DNA from: Thermodesulfobacteriaceae bacterium
GTDB taxonomy: Bacteria > Desulfobacterota > Thermodesulfobacteria > Thermodesulfobacteriales > Thermodesulfobacteriaceae
Reading direction: 5' to 3'
Length of the DNA: 6,111 bases
Assembly: GCA_015494725.1 (NCBI GenBank)
Contig: WGAR01000075.1
Coordinates: forward strand, 1-6,111
Every line of letters starts with the position of its first letter. Within the stretch, counting starts at the first letter, position 1. A program made the translations under genes and the position numbers. A model generated the notes under the pieces. That model was not told the origin of the DNA and made no database searches. It saw only the letters and a program-made list of their open reading frames with translations. This document shows positions 1 through 5,195 of the stretch, in pieces.

Positions 1-584
1 ACATCCTCTATAAACAAGCAATCACTCGTCGCACATAGTGAGTGACATAAATGAGTCTCCTTCGTTAAAGATACAAGAAAATTGAATAGCTCGTGAATTA
101 CAGGTTTACCCGCCGCGTTTATCACCCTCTTTATCGTCTGCATCTCATCTAGCACAAATACAGGCCTATACCCTTTCTCAATAACCATACCGAAATAATC
201 CTTTAGAAAAGCAAAAACATCTTCTGCCTTCTCCGTACGCCTGAAAAGCAAGTCAAAAATCTCTTGTGGAATCGGTATCCCCCCAAGCTTTTCAAACAAT
301 TTTGCTCCACCTTTTAAAACTTTCTCCAAAAATACAGAAAGCTTCTCCTTTTCCCCTTTTACTCTAAAAAGCACCTGTATCAAATCCCTTACATCCTCTA
401 CATACCTCCACCGAAAATTGATGTAAAAAACCCGATACTCCTCGGGAAGTTCCTCAAATACTTTCAGGAGAAGAGCAGTCTTTCCGCTATTGATCGGACC
501 ATAGACGAAATAAACCAGGTTCGGCTCCCCGGAAAGCACCGCCTTCATCCGCCTTATGTCCTCTTCCCGATTAAAGAAAGGCAC
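1..584 (-). CDS. Archaeal-type AAA ATPase, N-terminal part (3' end beyond window)
   Basis: Partial gene of 194 visible codons, open to the left edge. It starts at a GTG (582-584), preceded by GGGAG nine bases upstream. An in-frame TAA lies two codons before the GTG, so translation cannot begin further upstream. The product begins PFFNREEDI, the usual opening of the archaeal ATPase family (ATPase_2, PF01637). Walker A is GPINSGKT at residues 29-36 and Walker B is VFVLDE at 142-147. A sensor-like ATSD follows at 185-188, in the LFIED context typical of these proteins. Family members usually have about 350-450 residues, so roughly half is missing, including the C-terminal winged-helix/nuclease-like part. 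They are cytoplasmic ATPases of poorly known role, frequent in thermophiles and often found in mobile or repeated copies. Sequence is AT-richer than the genes right of 1900. The next ATG (codon 13) would remove the conserved N-terminal motif, so GTG is preferred. Confidence 0.85.
   Translation of the reverse strand, partial: MPFFNREEDIRRMKAVLSGEPNLVYFVYGPINSGKTALLLKVFEELPEEYRVFYINFRWRYVEDVRDLIQVLFRVKGEKEKLSVFLEKVLKGGAKLFEKLGGIPIPQEIFDLLFRRTEKAEDVFAFLKDYFGMVIEKGYRPVFVLDEMQTIKRVINAAGKPVIHELFNFLVSLTKETHLCHSLCATSDCLFIED
497..568. repeat. 72-base perfect direct repeat, copy 1 (inside ATPase gene)
   Basis: Identical at all 72 positions to 1761-1832, in the same orientation. This copy encodes residues 6-30 of the ATPase, ending at the start of the P-loop. 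Confidence 0.93.
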
Positions 585-587
585 CTC

Positions 588-689
588 TTATTGCTCCCGG
601 ATTTTTTCGTAAAAGGATAGCGAAGGCCCAAGACTTAAGATGAGGCCAGAGCCTGGTCCCGCTTCCCCCACCAGTATCACCGCTTTCAC
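588..689 (-). pseudogene. 33-codon leader or relic resembling a sugar nucleotidyltransferase N-terminus
   Basis: A short minus-strand frame opens with GTG (687-689) and closes with TAA (588-590), three bases before the ATPase GTG. A strong Shine-Dalgarno (AAGGAGG on the minus strand, near 702-709) lies upstream. The peptide starts MKAVILVGEAG and ends YEKIREQ. The first eight residues match the MKAVILVGG opening of NDP-sugar pyrophosphorylases. The following GTRLRPLT signature loop is eroded (GPGSGLIL), so catalysis is not possible. The ATPase ribosome site lies inside its last codons, so it could also serve as a translated leader coupled to the ATPase. The homology is my reading of a very short stretch and may be chance. 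Confidence 0.3.
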
Positions 690-746
690 ACAAAAAACCC
701 CCCTCCTTAACCCTCCGCCTGCGGCTACAGATCAAATTTTGGGGTT

Positions 747-774
747 AAAATACTCCATACTCGCCAAAAGTAAA
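747..774 (-). promoter_or_regulatory. Candidate promoter for the leader-ATPase transcript
   Basis: On the minus strand, TTTACT (769-774) is followed after 16 bases by TATTTT (747-752). Each hexamer matches the sigma-70 consensus at 4 of 6 positions. The expected start near 740 is about 50 bases before the leader GTG. This is a weak match in AT-rich DNA and is only a candidate. Confidence 0.28.
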
Positions 775-795
775 GCCCTCAATCAGCCCGGGATA

Positions 796-821
796 ACCTG
801 TTCCCTATTTTTCGAACCACC
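796..821 (+). repeat. Diverged copy of the 26-base repeat motif at 1641
   Basis: ACCTGTTCCC followed by TATTTTTCGAACCACC matches 1641-1666 at 23 of 26 positions, in direct orientation. The right arm of the inverted repeat is missing here; the flank instead reads GGGGTGTTAGG. This appears to be a truncated copy of the same element. Confidence 0.45.
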
Positions 822-850
822 TGGGGTGTTAGGATTTATAGCCCCCGAAG

Positions 851-881
851 AAAAAAAACGCTCTCCTCAAGAAAGAGAGGA
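851..881 (-). terminator. Probable intrinsic terminator of the toxin-antitoxin operon
   Basis: Read on the minus strand, CTCTC (875-879) pairs with GAGAG (861-865) across a 9-base loop. An alternative 5-bp pairing, TCCTC with GAGGA, is also possible. The stem is followed by CG and eight T residues (858-851). It lies 47 bases after the toxin stop codon, in the right orientation. The stem is short and not GC-rich, so strength is uncertain. Confidence 0.45.
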
Positions 882-927
882 TCAGAAAAAAAATAATCTT
901 TCTCCCTCTTGGGTTTCCTTGCGGGAC

Positions 928-1296
928 TCATAATACAGGTAATCTCCGAATCCTTATTCTCGTATCCTCTATGATCACGATAGAGCCTGCTTTGAGGTCT
1001 TCTACTATTCGGGGCAAAATTTTTATAAAAAGTTCCGCCTGCTCCAGCGGCCTTCTGGGGTTAAGACAGCGAAATATTACAACCGAGGGCCTTTCCATAC
1101 CCGTTCTCGCAAGAATAGTTCCGAAATCCGTATCCGCGGAAATGATTACCAGATTCTCCTTTAAGGCCCTTTGAAAAATCTCTTCGTCTTTTGCTCTCTC
1201 AAGTCCCAGATCACGTACATGTACCACATCCAAACCAAAATCTCTCAATTTCTCACAAAATACTGGCGAAAGGGGACTGTCTATGAGAAATTTCAC
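928..1296 (-). CDS. DUF5615 PIN-like toxin of a VapC-type toxin-antitoxin pair
   Basis: A 122-residue protein of the DUF5615 family (Mut7-C-like/PIN-like fold), the usual partner of DUF433 proteins. These are thought to be RNase toxins. The acidic pattern is present: D6 in the opening FLIDSPLSP, D37-E38-E39 in KDEEI, and D55/D57 in SADTDFG. The VVHVRDLGL stretch at 24-32 and the basic RIRIRR tail at 113-118 are also family hallmarks, and the length is normal. The start is GTG (1294-1296), overlapping the antitoxin TGA as GTGA, with no strong ribosome site of its own. Translation is therefore probably coupled to the antitoxin. The gene is second in a two-gene minus-strand operon. The toxin role is inferred from family and pairing; no activity can be read from sequence. 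It has no visible truncation or loss of key acids. Confidence 0.86.
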   Translation of the reverse strand: MKFLIDSPLSPVFCEKLRDFGLDVVHVRDLGLERAKDEEIFQRALKENLVIISADTDFGTILARTGMERPSVVIFRCLNPRRPLEQAELFIKILPRIVEDLKAGSIVIIEDTRIRIRRLPVL

Positions 1297-1523
1297 CTGA
1301 TCGAAGTTAAAGGCAACTCTCTTTCCTTTACCGCTTCCGCAGCGAAAAGCAGGGCCTCTCTAATATCTTCTTCCTCCAGATCAGGATAAAACTTTAATAT
1401 CTCTTCCGAGCTCATCCCCTCCGCTACCATAGCTACTATGGTGGCTACGGGAATCCTTAGATCCCTGATACACGGAACCCCGCCCATTTTCTCGGGATCT
1501 ATCGTTATTCTGCCAAATTTCAT
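1293..1523 (-). CDS. DUF433 antitoxin
   Basis: A 76-residue DUF433 (PF04255) protein. The family core is clear: ITIDPEKMGGVPCIRDLRIPV at about residues 6-26, then VAEGMSSEEILKFYPDL and EEDIREALLFAAE. This matches the common I-x-GG-x-PCIRGTRIPV ... EEIL ... YP-DL ... DIR-AL-yA pattern. The family has a helix-turn-helix-like fold, and members paired with DUF5615 proteins are taken to neutralise that toxin and to repress their own operon. The one mild oddity is IRDLRIP where most members have IRGTRIP. Start is ATG (1521-1523), with a strong AGGGAGG about 7 bases upstream. It precedes the toxin and overlaps it by 4 bases. A consensus-like promoter lies 72-100 bases upstream. Confidence 0.88.
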   Translation of the reverse strand: MKFGRITIDPEKMGGVPCIRDLRIPVATIVAMVAEGMSSEEILKFYPDLEEEDIREALLFAAEAVKERELPLTSIR

Positions 1524-1594
1524 CTGCGGCCCTCCCTAAAACAAATCCGACCCTAATTCTTTTATATCACGACAGGCAATCAGTTTACTTTTCT

Positions 1595-1623
1595 ATTATA
1601 GCAAACATTGCACTAAATTTTAA
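1595..1623 (-). promoter_or_regulatory. Promoter of the DUF433-DUF5615 operon
   Basis: On the minus strand, TTAAAA (1618-1623) is followed after 17 bases by a perfect TATAAT (1595-1600). The predicted start near 1588 gives a leader of about 65 bases before the antitoxin ATG. That leader is AT-rich and has no strong palindrome that I could identify as an autorepression operator. Confidence 0.5.
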
Positions 1624-1640
1624 GGTCTTAGGGAAGTATG

Positions 1641-1713
1641 ACCTGCTCCCCCTTTTTCGAACCACCGAAAATGAAGGAGGTCTCCCGGGTGATGTGCAGA
1701 AAAAGGGGCAGGT
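1641..1713. repeat. Imperfect inverted repeat, MITE- or REP-like
   Basis: The left arm ACCTGCTCCCCCTTTT (1641-1656) is complementary, apart from a 3-base bulge, to the right arm AAAAGGGGCAGGT (1701-1713). About 44 bases lie between the arms. The first 26 bases (1641-1666) recur at 796-821 in the same orientation with 3 mismatches, so this is a repeated element rather than a unique hairpin. No transposase is present. It could be a remnant of a small non-autonomous element or of the flank of a vanished transposase gene. Confidence 0.45.
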
Positions 1714-1760
1714 ATAATGGACCCTAACATTTCAGGTGTGCAAAATTTGGGGGCATCTCA

Positions 1761-1832
1761 GACCATAGACGAAATAAACCAGGTTCGGCTCCCCGGAAAG
1801 CACCGCCTTCATCCGCCTTATGTCCTCTTCCC
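1761..1832. repeat. 72-base perfect direct repeat, copy 2 (ATPase gene fragment)
   Basis: An orphan fragment of the ATPase 5' coding region, identical to 497-568. Both ends diverge abruptly: at the 1833 side the ATPase N-terminal codons are absent, and at the 1760 side the Walker A codons are absent. It therefore cannot make a working ATPase. The lack of any mismatch implies recent copying or gene conversion. Confidence 0.93.
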
Positions 1833-1903
1833 CGGCAGGAAACCTCAAGGATGTGGGAATCCACCGGAATGGAGATTGTAGCCCGACTCAAAGGAGGGAT
1901 TCA

Positions 1904-1990
1904 TGGTGCCGAGGGCGGGACTCGAACCCGCACGGGGGTATCCCCACTGGATCCTGAATCCAGCGCGTCTCCCAATTCCGCCACCTCGGC
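1904..1990 (-). tRNA. tRNA-Leu (anticodon CAG)
   Basis: An 87-base tRNA with CCA encoded (TGG on the plus strand at 1904-1906). The acceptor stem is GCCGAGG at the 5' end (1984-1990) paired with CCTCGGC (1908-1914), with discriminator A. The anticodon stem-loop is CTGGA-TTCAGGA-TCCAG, giving anticodon CAG, which reads CUG leucine codons. The long variable arm GGGG-ATA-CCCC is the class II feature expected of tRNA-Leu. The T arm GCGGG-TTCGAGT-CCCGC is perfect. Its 3' end faces the AT-rich accessory patch. Confidence 0.97.
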
Positions 1991-2001
1991 GATCTTTTTT
2001 C

Positions 2002-2030
2002 TAATTAAACCGACTTGTATGAGTCGTCAA
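2002..2030 (-). promoter_or_regulatory. Candidate tRNA-Leu promoter
   Basis: On the minus strand a near-perfect -35, TTGACG (2025-2030), is followed after 16-17 bases by an AT-rich but poor -10 (TTAATT or TAATTA, about 2002-2008). Transcription would start about five bases before the tRNA 5' end. The -35 is convincing; the -10 is weak. Confidence 0.4.
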
Positions 2031-2041
2031 GTAGGGACAGT

Positions 2042-2064
2042 GGGGGCGGAGGATTTCCGCCCCC
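2042..2064 (-). terminator. Strong GC hairpin just after hcp
   Basis: GGGGGCGGA (2042-2050) and TCCGCCCCC (2056-2064) form a perfect 9-bp stem with a 5-base loop, beginning 8 bases after the hcp stop codon. No T-run follows on the minus strand (ACTGTCCC instead), so it is not a classic intrinsic terminator. It may be a factor-assisted stop or a 3'-end stabiliser that separates hcp transcription from the tRNA promoter at 2025-2030. Confidence 0.5.
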
Positions 2065-2072
2065 TGAACTGG

Positions 2073-3689
2073 TTAACGGCTCAGGCAGGCCTTAAGATCC
2101 TCATCCGGAGTGGAAATGGGCCTGAGATTGTATTTCTCGGCAAGAAAGTTCAGCACATTCGGGGTGAGGAAGGCCGGCACACTCGGGCCCAGCCGGATGT
2201 TCTTGATCCCGAGATAAAGCAGGCTCAGGAGAATGGCCACGGCCTTCTGTTCGTACCAGGAAACAATGAGCGAGAGCGGGAGATCGTTCACATCCACGTT
2301 AAAGGCTTTGGCCAGCGCCAGGGCGATCTGAACGGCGCTATAGGCGTCGTTACACTGGCCGATGTCCAGCAGCCGGGGAATGCCTCCTATGTCTCCCAGG
2401 TCCTTGTCGAAGAAGCGGAACTTGCCGCAGGCCAGCGTAAGCACCACACAGTCCCTGGGGACCTTCTCCACAAATTCGGTGTAATAATTGCGCACGGGTT
2501 TGGCTCCGTCGCAACCTCCCACCAGGAAGAAGTGGCGGATGGCCCCGCTTTTTACCGCATCGATGATCTTGTCGGCCACCGAAAGGACGGCATGGCGGGC
2601 AAACCCGGTCATGACCTCCTTGCCCGCAGAATCCGCCTCAAAACCTCCCATCTTCTTGGCCATCTCGATTACCGGAGTGAAATCTTCATTGGGAATATGT
2701 TTTACCCCCGGAAAACCCACCGGCCCCAGGGTGAAAACCCGATCTTTATAGCTTTCCTTAGGGGGCATGAGACAATTGGTGGTCATGACGATGGGGCCGG
2801 GAAAGGCAGGAAATTCCTTCGGCTGATTCTGCCAGGCCGTTCCGTAGTGGCCATACAGATGTTTAAACTTCTTGAGTTCGGGATAGCCATGGGCCGGAAG
2901 CATCTCTCCGTGGGTATAGACGTGGATGCCCTGCCCTTCGGTCTGCTTAAGAAGCTCGTAAAGATCCTTGAGGTCGTGTCCGGACACCAGGATGGCCGGC
3001 CCGGCCTTGTGCCCCAGAGGAACTTTAGTGGGCACCGGATGTCCGAAGGTTTCGGTGTTCGCAGCGTCGAGTAACTCCATGGTGCGAAGATTGATGCGGC
3101 CGGCCTCAAGGGCCCGGTTCACCCAGTCCTCAAGCGAAAGGTCGTCGCGATAAAGGTCCACCAGGGCCTGTTTCATGAAACGGTAAACCTCATCGTCCTC
3201 TTTGCCCAGCTTGGCGGCATGATAGGCGTAGGCGGCGATCCCCTTCAGGGCATAAAGTACGGTGAGCTTAAGGGAAAAGATATCCGGATCCCGGGCCTTC
3301 TCAGGCTTGAGCTCCACCTCCTCGCCTTGTTTGATCATCCCTTCCAGCGTAGCCGCGGGTTCGAAGCGAGCCGCATCCGAAACCTCGGAAATACCGGCCT
3401 TGTTCTTTAAGGTCTCGCGCCATTCCACGGCCCGGCGAATGTAGTCCGCGATGCGCTCCGGATCGAAATTGACGTTGGTAAGGGTGGAAAACAGGGCTTC
3501 GCACAGAAACACATTGACCTCCCTATCCTTCACCCCTTTCTCCTCGGCCTTAAGCGACACCTCCGAAAGCCCTACCAGGGCATGCACCAAAAGATCCTGA
3601 AGCTCGTCCACCTCGTGGGTCTTGCCGCACACCCCGATTTTGGTGCAGGCTTGGCCCTTGGCCGTCTGTTCACACTGATTACAAAACAT
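2073..3689 (-). CDS. hcp: Hybrid cluster protein (hydroxylamine reductase), class I
   Basis: A cytoplasmic iron-sulfur enzyme of 538 residues, close to the about 550 of Desulfovibrio Hcp. Cys3, Cys6, Cys15 and Cys21 give the C-x2-C-x8-C-x5-C pattern that binds the N-terminal [4Fe-4S] cluster in anaerobe (class I) Hcp. All ligands of the hybrid Fe-S-O cluster can be placed: His238 (SGHDL), Glu262 (HGEMLP), Cys306 (TNCLMP), Cys393 (VGGCDG, the persulfide position), Cys421 (LACGKF), Cys446 (GQCNDA) and Glu480 (SWYEQK). Known activities are hydroxylamine reduction to ammonia and NO reduction to N2O, so the likely role is nitrosative stress protection or nitrogen-oxide detoxification. The ATG at 3687-3689 is chosen because AGGAGG (3698-3703) sits 8 bases upstream. 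A GTG nine bases further upstream overlaps that ribosome site and is unlikely. It is divergent from an exported protein across a spacer carrying an FNR-family palindrome. No hcr-type reductase gene adjoins it. Confidence 0.97.
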   Translation of the reverse strand: MFCNQCEQTAKGQACTKIGVCGKTHEVDELQDLLVHALVGLSEVSLKAEEKGVKDREVNVFLCEALFSTLTNVNFDPERIADYIRRAVEWRETLKNKAGISEVSDAARFEPAATLEGMIKQGEEVELKPEKARDPDIFSLKLTVLYALKGIAAYAYHAAKLGKEDDEVYRFMKQALVDLYRDDLSLEDWVNRALEAGRINLRTMELLDAANTETFGHPVPTKVPLGHKAGPAILVSGHDLKDLYELLKQTEGQGIHVYTHGEMLPAHGYPELKKFKHLYGHYGTAWQNQPKEFPAFPGPIVMTTNCLMPPKESYKDRVFTLGPVGFPGVKHIPNEDFTPVIEMAKKMGGFEADSAGKEVMTGFARHAVLSVADKIIDAVKSGAIRHFFLVGGCDGAKPVRNYYTEFVEKVPRDCVVLTLACGKFRFFDKDLGDIGGIPRLLDIGQCNDAYSAVQIALALAKAFNVDVNDLPLSLIVSWYEQKAVAILLSLLYLGIKNIRLGPSVPAFLTPNVLNFLAEKYNLRPISTPDEDLKACLSR

Positions 3690-3722
3690 CCTCAACACCT
3701 CCTATTTGGATTTTCAAGATCT

Positions 3723-3740
3723 ATCATATCTCTAATACGT
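3723..3740 (-). promoter_or_regulatory. Candidate hcp -10 region
   Basis: On the minus strand TATGAT (3723-3728, 5 of 6 to consensus) lies about 34 bases before the hcp ATG. TATTAG (3732-3737) is an alternative -10. No good -35 accompanies either, which fits a promoter needing an activator at the palindrome upstream (3757-3770). The palindrome centre would be about 38-48 bases before the start, near the -41.5 of class II FNR/CRP promoters. The exact start cannot be fixed from sequence. Confidence 0.35.
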
Positions 3741-3756
3741 CCAAAAAGAACCCGCC

Positions 3757-3770
3757 TTGACCCAGATCAA
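3757..3770. promoter_or_regulatory. FNR/CRP-family operator in the hcp divergent spacer
   Basis: TTGACCCAGATCAA has perfect TTGA/TCAA outer half-sites with 6 bases between, and differs from the FNR consensus TTGAT-N4-ATCAA at one position. FNR, DNR/NnrR and HcpR regulators, which control hcp in many bacteria, use sites of this class. It sits about 68 bases before hcp and 44 before the exported-protein gene. Its left half doubles as a possible -35 (TTGACC) of the latter, with TTAACT (3780-3785) 17 bases on. The same site could thus activate hcp and repress the opposite gene. Which regulator binds cannot be told. Confidence 0.5.
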
Positions 3771-3814
3771 AAGCAGGAATTAACTAGGAGATAAATCCCC
3801 TGAAGGAGTGAAGC

Positions 3815-4204
3815 ATGAAAAGGGTTCTCTTACTCATAATAGTTGCGGGGATGTTGTCGCTGGGAGCCCCGGCCCGAGCCGCGGTTCTGAGCACCCGGGC
3901 CAAGGAAGTCTATGCGGTGTATATCGTTCCGGCTCCCAAGGCCTTTCCCACGGAACTGGGTTACGTGATCACCAATTTCGGGCCGGGGAACATCAATTTC
4001 CTGGAGCGAGTGGACGTGGTGGTGGACAAGGAGGGGAGAGTGCAGGGGATTCAACTGGTATATACCCCGCCGGATGGCTTCAAACGGCATGTCTTCCTGG
4101 CCGGAAGACGCACGCTGATCGTCCAGGAGGCCCGGCCGGGTTCCCTTAAAAAACGGGTTCTCTTCCGGGTGATCACCACCGAGGAACTCAGCCAGCTGGA
4201 CTAG
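3815..4204 (+). CDS. Small exported protein of unknown function
   Basis: A 129-residue protein that I do not recognise. Residues 1-22 form a clear Sec signal peptide: KR, then the hydrophobic run VLLLIIVAGMLSLG, and an ARA-AV signal peptidase I site after Ala22. The mature part is about 107 residues, soluble, mixed-charge and apparently beta-rich, with no cysteine, no further membrane segment, no lipobox and no haem motif. Blocks such as YVITNFGPGNINFLERVDVVV and IQLVYTPPDGFKRHVFLAG alternate short hydrophobic strands. It should act in the periplasm or outside. ATG is supported by AAGGAG (3803-3808) six bases upstream. It is divergent from hcp and may share its operator. It converges with argB. 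Base composition and codon use resemble neighbouring core genes, so it is probably a genuine resident gene. Confidence 0.75.
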   Translation: MKRVLLLIIVAGMLSLGAPARAAVLSTRAKEVYAVYIVPAPKAFPTELGYVITNFGPGNINFLERVDVVVDKEGRVQGIQLVYTPPDGFKRHVFLAGRRTLIVQEARPGSLKKRVLFRVITTEELSQLD

Positions 4205-4205
4205 G

Positions 4206-4258
4206 CTCCCGGATCAGGGAGGTACTGGCCAGCCCGAGGATCACAGATTATCCCTCGG
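4206..4258. terminator. Possible weak convergent terminator hairpins
   Basis: Between the exported-protein stop and the argB stop there are two small palindromes. CTCCC (4206-4210) pairs with GGGAG (4217-4221), and CCGAG (4234-4238) pairs with CTCGG (4254-4258), the latter overlapping the argB stop codon. Neither has a T-run on either strand. They could help end the two converging transcripts, but the evidence is thin. Confidence 0.25.
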
Positions 4259-5141
4259 CAGGGAGGATCTCCGTGCCTACCCCCTGGTCGGTGAAGAGTT
4301 CGAGAAGAAGGGCGTGAGGGACCCGGCCGTCAATGATGTGGGCCTTTTTGACTCCGGCGAGAAGGGCCTTCCAGGCACTTTTTAGCTTGGGAATCATCCC
4401 TCCGCGGGCCACCTCCTGCCGGAGCAGATCTTCCACCTGTTTGAGGGTGAGGCTGGAAAGCAGACGCCCCTCCCCGTCCATCACCCCCTCTACATCGGTG
4501 AGGTAGATGACCTTTTCCGCGGAAAGGGCCCCGGCCACCGCCCCGGCCACCAGATCGGCATTGATGTTGTAGGCTTCTCCCTCCGGCCCCACCCCCACCG
4601 GAGCGATCACCGGAATGAACCCCTGCTCCATCAGGGTGTGTAAGACCTCGGGATTCACCCGTTTGACCTTTCCCACCCGGCCGATGTCGATGATTTCCGG
4701 GGGACGATCCTCTCCGGTATAGCGATAGACCTGCATCTTTTCGGCTTCGATGAGGTCGCCGTCGCGCCCGGAAAGCCCCACCGCCCGACCCCCGTGACGG
4801 TTGATGAGACTTACAATGCTTTTGTTGACCGTGCCCACCAGGACCATCTCCACCACGCTCATGGTTTCCGGGTCGGTCACCCGCTGCCCCTCCACAAAAA
4901 CGGGTTTAAGCCCCATGCGCTGCATGACCTCGCTTATCTGCGGCCCGCCGCCGTGCACGATAACCGGCTTGATCCCCACGTATTTCATGAGCACGATGTC
5001 CTGGGCAAAGGCCTCTTTGAGCTCCGGCTCCACCATGGCGTGGCCGCCGTACTTCACCACCACCACCTTGCCGTAAAAGAGACGGATATAGGGCAGGGCC
5101 TCGATCAGGACCCGAGCGGTGTCTATCTGCGGCTGGGACAT
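4248..5141 (-). CDS. argB: Acetylglutamate kinase
   Basis: Phosphorylates N-acetyl-L-glutamate with ATP, the second step of arginine/ornithine synthesis, in the cytoplasm. It is 297 residues and belongs to the amino acid kinase family. Visible elements in order are VVVKYGGHAM (27-36, nucleotide-loop Lys30), VHGGGPQIS (62-70, substrate glycines), GQRVTD (85-90), GLSGRDGDLIEAEK (122-135), NINADLVAGAVAGAL (192-206, with Asn192 and Asp196), YLTDVEGVM (213-221) and GGMIPKL (247-253, Lys252). The extra N-terminal helix (about residues 3-20) before the core is the feature of hexameric, arginine-inhibited enzymes, so feedback inhibition by arginine is likely. ATG at 5139-5141 is preferred. An upstream TTG at 5204 lies between the -35 and -10 boxes, hence before the transcript start. 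The ribosome site is weak (AAAGAG adjacent, GGGG slightly upstream). No other arg gene is visible, so it appears to be transcribed alone. Confidence 0.97.
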   Translation of the reverse strand: MSQPQIDTARVLIEALPYIRLFYGKVVVVKYGGHAMVEPELKEAFAQDIVLMKYVGIKPVIVHGGGPQISEVMQRMGLKPVFVEGQRVTDPETMSVVEMVLVGTVNKSIVSLINRHGGRAVGLSGRDGDLIEAEKMQVYRYTGEDRPPEIIDIGRVGKVKRVNPEVLHTLMEQGFIPVIAPVGVGPEGEAYNINADLVAGAVAGALSAEKVIYLTDVEGVMDGEGRLLSSLTLKQVEDLLRQEVARGGMIPKLKSAWKALLAGVKKAHIIDGRVPHALLLELFTDQGVGTEILPAEG

Positions 5142-5195
5142 CTCTTTACCCCAGGTTTTCTCCCGTCCCCGGGAGGGATTTATGTCTGTCCCTGG

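Larger units (their letters stand above)
590..927. other. Gene-poor spacer between ATPase and toxin operon
   Basis: This 338-base stretch carries no convincing full gene. From left to right it holds the 33-codon relic (588-689), a candidate minus-strand promoter (747-774), a diverged 26-base copy of the repeat motif found again at 1641 (796-821), and a probable terminator of the toxin operon (851-881). A 97-codon plus-strand frame at 640-933 crosses all of these. It has a low-complexity, proline/serine/lysine-rich product and no ribosome site, and I regard it as non-coding. Confidence 0.5.
1524..1903. other. Non-coding repeat-rich stretch between toxin operon and tRNA-Leu
   Basis: No gene is supportable here. 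From left to right it contains the toxin operon promoter and leader (to 1623), an imperfect inverted-repeat element (1641-1713), the 72-base ATPase copy (1761-1832), and unassigned sequence up to the tRNA 3' end. On the minus strand the ATPase copy is read in a short frame that diverges just before the P-loop and stops near 1738. It is therefore a dead fragment. Confidence 0.6.

Noticed and set aside
640..933. 97-codon plus-strand frame in the spacer
   Set aside because: No ribosome site, low-complexity product, and it crosses the minus-strand relic, the repeat copy and the toxin operon terminator.
1..2000. CRISPR array or defence island in the AT-rich patch
   Set aside because: Only two copies of each repeat are present and they are unevenly spaced. 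There are no regular spacers and no Cas or other defence effector apart from the toxin-antitoxin pair.
2012..2025. GACT-N6-AGTC palindrome between the tRNA promoter boxes
   Set aside because: Only four paired bases on each side, which is expected by chance.
1851..3074. 407-codon plus-strand open frame overlapping tRNA-Leu and hcp
   Set aside because: It runs antisense through the tRNA and about two-thirds of hcp, where every hybrid cluster ligand is intact. Its product has no recognisable domain. It is a by-product of GC-rich codon bias.
3690..3698. GTG start three codons upstream for hcp
   Set aside because: It overlaps the AGGAGG ribosome site that is correctly spaced for the ATG, and the shorter form begins MFCNQC as in other class I proteins.
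3808..4149. 113-codon plus-strand frame in a second frame over the exported protein
   Set aside because: The competing frame has a textbook signal peptide, a better-spaced ribosome site and a coherent protein. This one has a glycine/serine-rich product without features.
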